Assembly: GCF_016865525.2 (NCBI RefSeq)
Contig: NZ_CP075169.1
Span: forward strand, 2,170,337-2,234,336
Length of the DNA: 64,000 nucleotides
DNA from: Sodalis ligni
GTDB taxonomy: Bacteria; Pseudomonadota; Gammaproteobacteria; Enterobacterales; Enterobacteriaceae
Reading direction: 5' to 3'
Shown piece after piece: positions 17,812 through 26,178 of this stretch (position 1 is its first letter; each line of letters opens with the position of its first letter). The notes below the pieces were generated by a model, which was not told where the DNA came from, searched no databases, and saw only the letters and a program-made list of their open reading frames with translations. Both the position numbers and the translations under genes were made by a program.

Positions 17812-18264
17812 TTATTTTTCCGCCCCCTGCTGTTCGTAATAGTCAATCTTAGCCACCTTCGGTGCCGATCGACCCCCTTCAAACTCGGATCCCAGCCAGG
17901 ATTCGATAATGCTTTTCGCCAGCTCCGGCCCGATGACCCGTGCGCCAAGAGTGATGATTTGCGCATCGTTGCTCTTGCGGGCCCGTTGCGCGGAGTAAGT
18001 GTCGTGACACAGCGCGGCGCGGACGCCCGGAACCTTATTGGCGACGATACTCATGCCGATGCCGGTACCGCAGAGCAAGATGCCGCGCTGGTGTTTTTCA
18101 TCCCTGATGGCGCTGGCGACCTGGAAAGCGACGTCGGGATAGGTTTCCCCTTCGCTTTTGCCGGTGAAATCCGTGACGGGTATCTGGCGGTCTTGAAGAA
18201 ATTTAACCAGCACATTTTTCAGCTCAATGGCGGCATCATCTGCTCCAATTGCTATTGGCAGCAT
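17812..18264 (-). CDS. RpiB/LacAB-family sugar-phosphate isomerase
   Basis: A 150-residue protein with the RpiB hallmark CGTGIGMSIVANK (catalytic Cys65), R82-A-A-L-C-H87-D and an N-terminal IGADDAAIELK. RpiB proteins interconvert ribose/ribulose 5-phosphate, but family members beside polyol genes isomerise erythrulose phosphate to erythrose 4-phosphate (the EryI/DerI type). The neighbours are transaldolase and transketolase downstream and, divergently, an SDR and DhaK/DhaL kinase genes, so the C4 substrate is favoured here. Cys65 places it with active isomerases. The assignment between five- and four-carbon substrates is inference. Confidence 0.87.
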   Translation of the reverse strand: MLPIAIGADDAAIELKNVLVKFLQDRQIPVTDFTGKSEGETYPDVAFQVASAIRDEKHQRGILLCGTGIGMSIVANKVPGVRAALCHDTYSAQRARKSNDAQIITLGARVIGPELAKSIIESWLGSEFEGGRSAPKVAKIDYYEQQGAEK

Positions 18265-18873
18265 AAAATACTCCTTATTTGTAATAAAAGGGTTTAAACC
18301 AGTAATGGAAGATCATTTTTCTACCATAACCATAATCAATCATATGTTCAATACATGTTCATTTATTTTTACGATTTGACCAGTGGTTTAACTCATTGGG
18401 TGATAATGATCGCAAAATAATCCTTTAATAAGCCATTAACCTCTTTTAAAATGCTTTTGAACAGAGTCACACTTTCAAACGTCCCAACTAGGTAATTTTC
18501 AGTAAGAGGTTTATTGTTCATTTGTTCCGTAAGTATTCTTATGCTCATCGAGCGCAAGCTATTACAGCCGGAATCATAAGCGGGGGATATAAAGGAGCCG
18601 CCGCGCGGGCGTAACGGACGTGAGTGATAAAAGAGGGACGCCAATAACGTAACGATTCAGAAAAGAGTGCGATGATATGCCGGTATCCTGACGCTGGGCC
18701 AGCAAGGATACCGGCTTGTATTAATGGATTTCACTCGATTAACGAAAGAACGGATAGCGACGGGAAAAAAGCGTTATACCGGTCGGGAAAAAACATCCGG
18801 ATAATGAATATATCCAAGCGATTTCACGTTGCTGAAAGATGACGGGTATAGGCCTGGTTTCTAGGAGGAACAT
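18265..18873. other. Divergent regulatory region of the polyol block
   Basis: This 609-bp gap separates the isomerase from the SDR. It holds two ATGTTCA copies 11 bp apart (18344-18350 and 18355-18361) and a further TGTTC pair near 18515-18530, plus the large hairpin at 18679. The SorC-type regulator of this cluster probably acts here. A minus-strand open frame at 18393-18644 has no ribosome site and no recognisable content. The end near 18829-18852 (GATGACGGGTATA) resembles the end of the inverted-repeat element seen at 62.2 kb. Confidence 0.45.
18679..18715. repeat. Large inverted repeat (hairpin)
   Basis: GCCGGTATCCT (18679-18689) pairs perfectly with AGGATACCGGC (18705-18715); the 15-base interior contains a second GCTG/CAGC pairing. 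No T-run follows. It lies about 160 bp before the SDR start, so it may be an operator or a transcript barrier between the divergent units. Confidence 0.6.
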
Positions 18874-19644
18874 ATGACGAACGGTCAAAAAGAAAGACAA
18901 GGTGAATTATCACTGCGGGGCAAAGTGGCCCTTATTACCGGCGGAGCGGCGGGCATCGGACACGCCATCGCCGAACGCTTTTTGCAAAACGGCGCCCGGG
19001 TGGCCCTGCTGGACTTCGCGGCGGACGTAGCCGGTATAGCACAGCAGCTCAGCGAACATCATGCCATGGGCATTCATACCGATGTTACCAGCAAGGCTTC
19101 GGTGCAACAGGCAGTGGCCCAGGCCAAGGAACATTTCGGCCACCTCGATATTCTGGTGAACAGCGCGGGGATTGTCGCGCTGCAACCGGCGGAAGAACTG
19201 TCGGAAGAGTTCTGGGACCGCACGATGGCGGTAAATCTCAAAGGGGTATTTCTCGCCAGCCAGACGGTGGGCGCCCATTTTATCGCTCAGGGCAGCGGCA
19301 GCATCATCAACATGGCGTCTCAGGCCGGCGTAGTGGCATTGCCTAATCATCTGGCCTATTGCGCCAGTAAAGGCGGCGTCATCAGCCTGACCCAGGTGCT
19401 GGCATTGGAATGGGGACCGCATAACGTGCGCGTCAACGCCATTTCTCCCACCGTGGTGCTCACCGAACTGGGGCGTAAAGCCTGGTCGGGAGAGGTGGCG
19501 GAGGAAATGAAGCGGAAAATCCCGCTGCGGCGTTTCGCCGAACCGCAGGATATTGCCGCCAGCGCGCTGTTTCTCGCCAGCGATGCCGCCAGTATGATCA
19601 CGGGCGCCAATCTGGTGGTGGACGGCGGCTATACCATTCAATGA
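18874..19644 (+). CDS. Short-chain polyol dehydrogenase (threitol/arabitol dehydrogenase-like SDR)
   Basis: A 256-residue SDR with TGGAAGIG (22-29), NSAG (96-99), Ser149 and Y162-x3-K166 (YCASKGG), ending GANLVVDGGY. CTAGGAGGAAC is a strong ribosome site. It is the first gene of a unit followed by dhaK and dhaL. In four-carbon polyol pathways an SDR of this kind oxidises threitol or erythritol to erythrulose, which a Dha-type kinase then phosphorylates. The substrate is inferred from neighbours; a sugar alcohol of another length cannot be excluded. Confidence 0.85.
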   Translation: MTNGQKERQGELSLRGKVALITGGAAGIGHAIAERFLQNGARVALLDFAADVAGIAQQLSEHHAMGIHTDVTSKASVQQAVAQAKEHFGHLDILVNSAGIVALQPAEELSEEFWDRTMAVNLKGVFLASQTVGAHFIAQGSGSIINMASQAGVVALPNHLAYCASKGGVISLTQVLALEWGPHNVRVNAISPTVVLTELGRKAWSGEVAEEMKRKIPLRRFAEPQDIAASALFLASDAASMITGANLVVDGGYTIQ

Positions 19645-19673
19645 GTTAACCTTCAGGCGAAGATGAGGTCAAG

Positions 19674-20674
19674 ATGAACAGGATTATTAACGATCCGGAT
19701 CAGGTGGTGGAAGATGCCCTGCAGGGATTCCTGAAAGCCTACCCGGAATATTACACCGCCACCGAAAATCCCCGAGTGCTGAAAACGCCGGCCGCGCCTA
19801 TTGCCGGCAAAGTGGGTATAGTAACCGGCGGCGGCAGCGGCCATGAGCCCGCTTTCCTGGGCTATGTGGGCAAAAATCTCCTTGATGCGGTGGCAATAGG
19901 CGAGATTTTTTCCTCTCCCACCGCCGGCGCTTTTCTGGATGCGTTCAAATCCGCCGATGGCGGCGCGGGGGTCGCCTGCCTGTACGGCAACTATGCCGGC
20001 GATAACATGAACGTCAAAATGGCCATTAAAAAAGCCACCGCGGCGGGCATCGCGGTCAAGACCGTGGTAGCCAACGACGACGTGGCGTCCGCGCCCGCCA
20101 GTGAAAAGGAAAAACGGCGCGGCGTGGCGGGGGAAATCCTGATGTGGAAAGTCGGCGCTGCGGCGGCGGCGAAAGGCTATGACCTGGATGGGGTAATAGC
20201 GGCGGCGCAGAAAGCCATTGACCAGTGCCGCTCCATCGGTATCGGCTTAAGTTCCTGCACCATTCCGGCGGTGGGTAAGCCCGATTTCTTTATCGAAGAC
20301 GGCACGATGGAGATCGGCATCGGCCATCACGGGGAGCCGGGGTGGAAATTTCTCCCATCCAATCCGCGTCCGCCATGGCGGAGACCATGCTCAATCTGGT
20401 GCTCAACGACCGGCCCCTGGGCAAAGGGGATGAGGTGGCGCTGCTGATTTCCGGCCTCGGCGCAACGCCTGTTATGGAGCTGTATATCTACTACGCCGAG
20501 ATTGAAAAGCGTCTGAGCGCTCGCGGAGTGGCTATCCATCGCCGTTATGTGGGCAACTATTTTACCTCGCTGGAAATGATGGGGGTGACGCTGACGGTGA
20601 TGAAGCTGGATGATGAACTGAAAGCCCTTATCGATGTACCGGCCCAATCGTTGGGTTTGACCCAGGTGGAATAA
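19674..20674 (+). pseudogene. dhaK: DhaK-type dihydroxyacetone/erythrulose kinase subunit, one frameshift
   Basis: The first frame carries GGGSGHEP (52-59), KNYAGD-type sequence GNYAGDNMN and the substrate-binding histidine loop GIGHHGEPG (His219 would covalently hold the ketone). Directly after GEPG the frame breaks in a four-G run (20339-20342). One more G would continue in the frame VEISPIQSA through ALLISGLGATPVMELY to a stop at 20674, giving about 333 residues, normal for the family. It is three bases from dhaL. Either it is a fresh null mutation or a homopolymer error. If real, the kinase is truncated after the active-site loop and loses the second half. Confidence 0.86.
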
Positions 20675-20677
20675 ATT

Positions 20678-21334
20678 ATGGCAGAGCAGATTTCAACGCA
20701 GTATGGTAGCGAGATCGTAGCGGATCTGGTGAATGTGATCGTCGGTAACCGGGAGTACCTCAGTGAAATCGACGGCGCGATTGGCGATGGCGATCACGGC
20801 ATCAATATGTCCAAAGGTTTCACCTTATGCGGCAAGGCCATCAACGGCAAATCGCTGACCCTGGCGCAGGCCTTCGATGCCCTGTCCGACGCGTTGATGG
20901 AAGGTATCGGGGGATCCATGGGGCCGCTGTACGGCAGTCTCTTTATGGGCATGGCGGACAGTGTGCGGGATAAGCCGTCTCTGGATAAGGCGGCGTTTGC
21001 GGCCATGCTGCGCGGCGGCTTGACCGGATTGCAGGATATCAGCAGCGCCGGCGTCGGCGATAAATGCCTGATGGATACCCTGATCCCGGCGGTGGACGGT
21101 TTTGAACGTTCCGTGCTGCAGGGCGACAGCTTCAGCCAGGCGCTGGCGCAGCTGAAACTCAACGCGGCCCAGGGACGCGACTCCACCCGGGATCTGGTGG
21201 CCAAAATAGGCCGTGCCAGCCGTTTGGGAGAGCGTTCGCGCGGTGTGCTGGATGCCGGTGCGGTCTCCTGTTGCCTGCTATTGACCCAGCTGGCCGATAC
21301 GGTGGAGCGACGATTGGCGTCGGTGGCGGTGTAG
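20678..21334 (+). CDS. dhaL: DhaL-type kinase subunit (nucleotide-binding)
   Basis: A 218-residue all-helical ATP/ADP-binding subunit with GDGDHG at 36-41 (Mg-binding Asp37, Asp39, His40 region), GGSMGPLYGSLF, and a C-terminal GRASRLGERSRGVLDAGA segment. It partners the upstream DhaK to phosphorylate dihydroxyacetone or erythrulose. No DhaM phosphotransfer subunit is present in the window, so whether it is ATP- or phosphoenolpyruvate-linked cannot be decided. Co-transcribed with dhaK. Confidence 0.9.
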   Translation: MAEQISTQYGSEIVADLVNVIVGNREYLSEIDGAIGDGDHGINMSKGFTLCGKAINGKSLTLAQAFDALSDALMEGIGGSMGPLYGSLFMGMADSVRDKPSLDKAAFAAMLRGGLTGLQDISSAGVGDKCLMDTLIPAVDGFERSVLQGDSFSQALAQLKLNAAQGRDSTRDLVAKIGRASRLGERSRGVLDAGAVSCCLLLTQLADTVERRLASVAV

Positions 21335-21431
21335 CGTCGGTATAAAAGCGGGCTTGTGATTTTCTATTCCCTCTTTCACAATGGATGAGGGATTAGAAGA
21401 TGCAGGCTTGTCATGAGGAAACGGGTGATAG

Positions 21432-22394
21432 ATGGAAAAACAAACGATATTCCAAGATAATGAACTACTGACCGAGATTGCCGTTGCTTATTATCAAGAC
21501 GAGATCACCCAGGAAGAGATAGCAAATAAATTCGGCATTTCCCGCATCAAGGTTGGTCGTCTGCTTAAACGCGCCCGGGAAGAGGGCATCGTCGAAATAA
21601 CCGTCCGCTATCATCCGGTGTTCAGCTCCAGGCTTGAGCAGCAGATGAAGGAGCGTTTCCCCATCAGCCGCGCGCTGATTGCGCTTGATTACCAGGACGA
21701 GGACGAACAGCGTCGCCAGGTGGCGGCCCTGGTGGCGAATTTTCTGGCGCTGACGTTGAAAGACAATATGGTGCTGACGGTGGGACAGGGCCGTAACGTT
21801 TCGGCCGTGGCGGATCATATCGGGCAGGTGCCGGAAAAAAATTGCCGGTTTATCTGCGGCATCGGCGGGACCCATCGGCCCGGAGATGCCATTAACGCCG
21901 ATCATATCAGTCGTCGGATGGCCAGGAAATTCGGCGGCATCAGCGAAACGCTTTATGCGCCGGCCTATGTGGAAAATCGCGCCCTTAAACAGGCGTTCAT
22001 GCAAAACGGTACGATCAAGGATACTCTTGATCGCGCTCGTAAAGCCGATATCGCCCTGGTGGGCATCGGTGATATGAATGAAAACAGCTATATGGTCAAG
22101 CTGGGCTGGTTTACTCCCCATGAGATTATCGATGCCAATCTCAACCAGGGCGTTATCGGCGATATTGCCGGTTATGATTTCTTTAATGCCCAGGGGATTC
22201 ATGTGGATACGGTGATGAGCGATCGGGTGATAGGCCTGAGCATCGAGGAGTTACGGAATATTCCCTGCGTGATCGCCATTGCTTCAGAGAATACCAAGGC
22301 GCTGGCGATACTGGGCGCCCTGCGCACCGGGGCCATCAATATCATCGCCACCAGCGCCCAGAACGTGCGGACCATTATCAACCTCTCGCAATAA
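21432..22394 (+). CDS. SorC/DeoR-family sugar-responsive transcriptional regulator
   Basis: A 320-residue regulator. The N-terminal helix-turn-helix spans about residues 12-50 (DEITQEEIANKFGISRIKVG), followed by a sugar-phosphate-binding domain at about 55-315 with TVGQGRNVSAV and VGIGDMNENSYM. Such proteins bind a phosphorylated sugar and control the adjacent catabolic operon. It lies 97 bases after dhaL in the same direction and is the likely regulator of the two divergent polyol units. It ends close to the convergent dehydrogenase gene. Confidence 0.9.
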   Translation: MEKQTIFQDNELLTEIAVAYYQDEITQEEIANKFGISRIKVGRLLKRAREEGIVEITVRYHPVFSSRLEQQMKERFPISRALIALDYQDEDEQRRQVAALVANFLALTLKDNMVLTVGQGRNVSAVADHIGQVPEKNCRFICGIGGTHRPGDAINADHISRRMARKFGGISETLYAPAYVENRALKQAFMQNGTIKDTLDRARKADIALVGIGDMNENSYMVKLGWFTPHEIIDANLNQGVIGDIAGYDFFNAQGIHVDTVMSDRVIGLSIEELRNIPCVIAIASENTKALAILGALRTGAINIIATSAQNVRTIINLSQ

Positions 22395-22414
22395 CGGCCC
22401 GGTTCCGCGGGCCG
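22395..22414. terminator. GC-rich hairpin between convergent genes
   Basis: CGGCCCG and CGGGCCG form a 7-bp stem with loop GTTCCG directly after the regulator stop codon. No T-run follows, so termination strength is uncertain; it lies between convergent genes. Confidence 0.4.
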
Positions 22415-22459
22415 GGCCTGTTGGCGCTGGGTAGGCTTGTCAGCCGCCCGTGCGCGGGG

Positions 22460-23548
22460 TTATTCGGTGGAAACCTGCCGGGCGATTTCCTCTACCTGGC
22501 GGATGGCCGCCGCGATGTGCTCCGGCGAGACGGCGTCAACCGCCAGCACGAAGGTTTCCTGCCTGCCGGCGGCGAATTCCGCCAGGGTGGCTATCGCCGT
22601 TTCACGATCGGTGGTAATGCCCAATGAGGCAAAATTGTAGGGAAATCCGTTTTTTCTATAAAAGGGCATGAGTTTTTTCACCACGTCCGCATCGCCGGTG
22701 GTGACCAGTTGCACCAGTATGCCGTAGGCCACTTTCACGCCGTGCAGTATTTCATGAGTTTCCGGCAGATAGCTCAGGGCGTTGTGAATAGCGTGGGCAC
22801 CCGCCATGCGGCCATATTCTCCGCCGCAGCCGCCCACCATGCCGGCGACGGCAACTACCGCCTCGGCAACCCGCTGGAAGGCAGGGGTAACCCGGCCCGC
22901 GTCCATGTCGGCCAATGCCGCCGGTGTGTCCGCAAGCAGGGTATCCAGGGTGGTTTTCGCCGCTGCCAGTCCCATGGTTACGAACAGCGGCAAACTGTCC
23001 CGGGGGTATTTGCGGGTAATGGCTTCGGCTTCGTACCATTTTGCCAGGGTGTCGCCGATTCCGCCGACAAAGTACGCTTTGGGGGAGGTTATCAGTAACG
23101 ATAAATCCAGCAGCACCAGGTGGGCGGCGCGGTGGTAATAATCCACCTGTTTGAAGGTGTGGTCGGGGTGATAGACCGCGGAGAGAGGGGTATAGGCTGA
23201 ACAGGTGCCCATGACCGTCGGAATAAGGATATTTTCCACGTTCAGGAGTTCGGCGGTGCCTTTGGCGGTGTCCAGCGCGCGTCCGCCGCCGATGCCGATA
23301 ATCACATCCGCGTCCGGCGCCAGTTGTGACAGCCGCTGCATATCTTCATGGCTGGCGGTTTCATCGTAAAACAGCACCGGGATAGTCAATTTTTCCGGCA
23401 TGAACCGTTGGAACGCGGCATAGGCGTGTTTGCCGGCTATGATATAGGGGCGTTGGAAATGGGTTAATTTTTCCGGTAAATACCGTAAGGCTCCCTCTTC
23501 GCAGATATATTGCCCCGGACCGCTCCGTACAACCTGGCTTAATCGCAT
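22460..23548 (-). CDS. Iron-containing alcohol dehydrogenase, glycerol-dehydrogenase / HcxA (YbdH)-like
   Basis: A 362-residue group III dehydrogenase. NAD-binding GIGGGRALDTAK is at 85-96 and GIGDTLAKWYEA at 163-174; the AGAHAIHNAL segment supplies a metal-binding histidine. The second block is shared with E. coli YbdH (HcxA), a hydroxycarboxylate dehydrogenase, more than with GldA. It would interconvert a hydroxyl and ketone, perhaps on a four-carbon polyol or hydroxy acid given the neighbours. It points towards the SorC gene and is separated from the upstream rspR-type gene by the tandem repeat. Confidence 0.85.
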   Translation of the reverse strand: MRLSQVVRSGPGQYICEEGALRYLPEKLTHFQRPYIIAGKHAYAAFQRFMPEKLTIPVLFYDETASHEDMQRLSQLAPDADVIIGIGGGRALDTAKGTAELLNVENILIPTVMGTCSAYTPLSAVYHPDHTFKQVDYYHRAAHLVLLDLSLLITSPKAYFVGGIGDTLAKWYEAEAITRKYPRDSLPLFVTMGLAAAKTTLDTLLADTPAALADMDAGRVTPAFQRVAEAVVAVAGMVGGCGGEYGRMAGAHAIHNALSYLPETHEILHGVKVAYGILVQLVTTGDADVVKKLMPFYRKNGFPYNFASLGITTDRETAIATLAEFAAGRQETFVLAVDAVSPEHIAAAIRQVEEIARQVSTE

Positions 23549-23628
23549 GTTACTTATTGCCCGCTAGTATAAATAAAACACGAGTATAATCGTTTGGCGG
23601 CGCCTCACGCTACCTGTAACTGGCCCGG

Positions 23629-23982
23629 TGCGCGTTCGGTGATGGCGGGCCTGGCGTGCCATGGGGCGCTTCGGCGGGCGGTAAAACCACGCCCGCGTCG
23701 ACCCCATCGGCGCGCTCTCCCTTTAACACGTTTGCTGCGCGATCGGTGATGGCGGGCCTAGCGTGCCATGGGGCGCTTCGGCGGGCGGTAAAACCACGCC
23801 CGCGCCGACCCCATCGGCGCGCTCTCCCTTTAACACGCTTGCTGCGCGTTCGGTGATGGCGGGCCTGGCGTGCCATGGGGCGCTTCGGCGGGCGGTAAAA
23901 CCATGCCCGCGCCGACCCCATCGGCGCGCTCTCCCTTTAACACGCTTGCTGCGCGATCGGTGATGGCGGGCCTGGCCTGCGG
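23629..23982. repeat. Tandem 107-bp repeat, three full units plus a partial one
   Basis: The string GATGGCGGGCCT starts at 23641, 23748, 23855 and 23962, so the period is exactly 107 bp. Units differ at only a few positions. Each contains a long hairpin: ATGGGG...CCCCAT outside, GCGGGCG/CGCCCGC inside, with the loop GTAAAACCA. Because 107 is not a multiple of three, the open frames that cross it are not credible genes. A diverged partial copy sits at 6178-6262. The array fills the gap between the hcxA-like and rspR-type genes, which point the same way. Confidence 0.92.
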
Positions 23983-24681
23983 TTACAGGTCTTGCGGGTC
24001 TTCTTCAAACCAGTGGTGATAGCGCTCCGCGACCTGGGTCAGGGAGAAAATCATCTCTTTTAAGTGCTGATGCATCGCCAGCTCGGCGGCGTCGGCGTCG
24101 CCGGCGATAATGGCATCGAGGATGCGGCTATGCTGCTTAATCAGGCTCGCCGGCGGCGACTCCTTGCTCAGGGTAAGAAAGCGCACCCTGTCCATGCCGG
24201 CTTTGATATTCTCAATGGTTTCCCATGCCAGTTCGCAGTGAACGCTTTGCGCCAGTCCGCGATGGAATTCATCATCCAGCAGGAGGAATTCGTAAGGATC
24301 GTCTTTTTCCGCCGCCAATGTTTGCTGATGTATCATCCCGTTCAATCGGGCGATGTCCTCGGGTTTGGCCTCTGCCGCCGCCCGCCGGACCACCGCTGTT
24401 TCGATGGCTTCACGGATAAAGCGGCCGTCGGCCACATGGCGGGCGGATATCTTGCGTACAAAGGTGCCGCGCTGCGGCAGTATCTGCACCAGGCCGGTTT
24501 CCGCCAGTTTGATAAAGGCTTCGCGCACCGGCTGGCGGGAAATTTTGTACCGGGAGGAAATCTCGTTTTCCGACAAGGTCGAGCCAGGATGAATGGTGCA
24601 GGAGACAATATCTAGGCGTAAGAAACGGTAGATCTGTTTACTCACTGATTCGTAGGCGGTGATGTCTCGACTAAGGGGCAT
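23983..24681 (-). CDS. rspR: GntR/FadR-family regulator, RspR-like
   Basis: A 232-residue regulator with an N-terminal winged helix at about residues 15-80 (ISSRYKISRQPVREAFIKLA) and a C-terminal FCD ligand domain with the metal-binding pattern D...H...H. The segments SRQPVREAFIKLAE, QRG-F-V-KIS and LAWETIENIKA closely recall E. coli RspR (YdfH), which represses rspAB. It lies downstream of an rspB orthologue and an MFS gene on the same strand. Its stop codon abuts the tandem repeat. Confidence 0.87.
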   Translation of the reverse strand: MPLSRDITAYESVSKQIYRFLRLDIVSCTIHPGSTLSENEISSRYKISRQPVREAFIKLAETGLVQILPQRGTFVRKISARHVADGRFIREAIETAVVRRAAAEAKPEDIARLNGMIHQQTLAAEKDDPYEFLLLDDEFHRGLAQSVHCELAWETIENIKAGMDRVRFLTLSKESPPASLIKQHSRILDAIIAGDADAAELAMHQHLKEMIFSLTQVAERYHHWFEEDPQDL

Positions 24682-24792
24682 AAGTATTTCATTTTTATGT
24701 AGGCGTAGAAGAATTCGATAAGTCTAAAGAGGAGTGAAGGCCAGCGCCAGTCATTTTGACGTTTAGGGTGGACGGGAAGCGATCAGGCGAAA

Positions 24793-24821
24793 GGCGGACG
24801 GCTCGACGGGAGCCGTTCGCC
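24793..24821 (-). terminator. Hairpin downstream of MFS gene
   Basis: GGCGGACGGCTC (24793-24804) pairs with GAGCCGTTCGCC (24810-24821) with one G/T mismatch and a five-base loop. It lies 8 bases after the MFS stop codon on the minus strand. Only a short T-stretch follows on that strand, so it may attenuate rather than end transcription before rspR. Confidence 0.5.
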
Positions 24822-24829
24822 CATAGGGA

Positions 24830-26116
24830 TCAGGAGGCGGAGACCGGGTTGCCTTGATGCTTTGGCGGTTTGATCACTACCAATACCAGCAGGGCGCCCA
24901 GGGCGGCTACCACCCCCGCCAGCACGAAGGCGCTGTCGAATTTGCCGGTATGCTGTACGATATAGCCGGTGGCGACCGGGCCCACGATACCGGACACGCT
25001 GCCGATAAGATGGATAAAACCGCTTGCGCCCCCTACCCGGCTTTTATGCACCACGTCCTGGATAATGGCCCAGTAAATGGCGCCGGTGATATAAAGAAAG
25101 AAAATCGACACCGACATCAGCACCACTGCCGGCACCACGCTGCTCACCATGCCCGCCAGCGCCACGCAAATCGCCGCCGCGAATAACGACACCACCAGCA
25201 CGATTTTGCGCGAGAGCAGCAGGCGGCCGGTTAACTGAAAAATTCTGTCGGAAATCCATCCCCCCAGCGCCAAACCTACGAACCCCACAATCCAAGGAAT
25301 CATCGTGGTGAGGCTCATTTCCTTGATGTTCAGGTTATGGGCCTGTACCAGATAGCTGGGGAACCAGCTCAGGAAGAAAAACAGAATGTAGTTATAACAG
25401 AAGAAGGCGAAGGCGGTGACCAGGATAATCGGCTGGCGCAGGTAATATCCCAGGCCGTGGGCCGATTGGGCCAGTTCTTCGTCTGCGCTGATGACTTCCG
25501 CTTTCATCTGGTTTACCAGCAGCCGTTCCTCTTCGCTGACCCGTTTGCTGCGGGACGGATTGTCCGCGGCGAAGAACAGCCAGCCGGCCATCCACACCAG
25601 GCCGATGACGCAAATCGCTATAAAAGCCGGACGCCAGCCGAACGCCAGGGCCAGATAACCCACGATTGGCCCGCTTACCGCGCCGCCCAGCGGCGAACCG
25701 GCGCTGAGAAAACCCATGGCCGTTGCCGCCTGTTTCTTCGGAAACCAGCCATTGATGGTTTTATTGGCTGAGGCGCAGATAGGTCCCTCCGCCATGCCGA
25801 ACAGTACCCGCAGGATCATCATCGACCAGAAGCCGGTGGCGAAGGCGGTCAATCCGCAAAATATGGACCAGAGCGTCACCGCCAGTCCCATCACCAGCTT
25901 GGGACCGAATCGGTCCGTCGCCAGGCTGCCGAGAAAGTTGAATAAGGCATAACCAAAAAAGAAGCTGCCGAAGATCAGGCCGAACTGTTCAGCGTTAATG
26001 GTTAGGTCTTTTTCTATCATCGGAACGGTTATCGACAATGCAACCCTGTCGATGTAATTGATCATGTAGACCAGGAATAACAGGAAAACGATCGTCCAGC
26101 GTAAGTTACGAAACAT
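24830..26116 (-). CDS. MFS transporter, ACS family
   Basis: About 428 residues when started at ATG 26116, which has CGGAG six bases upstream and begins directly with the first membrane segment; the open frame extends 18 codons further up without support. Motifs are NYIDRVALSITVP in helix 1, GSLATDRFGPK between helices 2 and 3, and FGMAEGP in helix 4, as in hexuronate/galactonate carriers. It lies 62 bases after the rspB orthologue and probably imports the sugar acid that RspB handles. The substrate is not deducible. Confidence 0.88.
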   Translation of the reverse strand: MFRNLRWTIVFLLFLVYMINYIDRVALSITVPMIEKDLTINAEQFGLIFGSFFFGYALFNFLGSLATDRFGPKLVMGLAVTLWSIFCGLTAFATGFWSMMILRVLFGMAEGPICASANKTINGWFPKKQAATAMGFLSAGSPLGGAVSGPIVGYLALAFGWRPAFIAICVIGLVWMAGWLFFAADNPSRSKRVSEEERLLVNQMKAEVISADEELAQSAHGLGYYLRQPIILVTAFAFFCYNYILFFFLSWFPSYLVQAHNLNIKEMSLTTMIPWIVGFVGLALGGWISDRIFQLTGRLLLSRKIVLVVSLFAAAICVALAGMVSSVVPAVVLMSVSIFFLYITGAIYWAIIQDVVHKSRVGGASGFIHLIGSVSGIVGPVATGYIVQHTGKFDSAFVLAGVVAALGALLVLVVIKPPKHQGNPVSAS

Positions 26117-26178
26117 AGCAACTCCGGTTCTTATGAAGAATTTAGGGCACCGAGGCGGCGTATACCGCACGAAGCGTA

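Noticed and set aside
18393..18644. 83-codon minus-strand open frame in the polyol regulatory region
   Set aside because: No ribosome site, no recognisable family, and it overlaps probable operator words.
23610..23963. Open frames across the 107-bp tandem repeat on both strands
   Set aside because: The period is not a multiple of three, the translations are Arg/Ala-rich low-complexity, and no ribosome site is present.
23629..23982. Possible CRISPR array
   Set aside because: The repeated unit is contiguous, with no short repeat alternating with unique spacers, and no cas gene is in the window.
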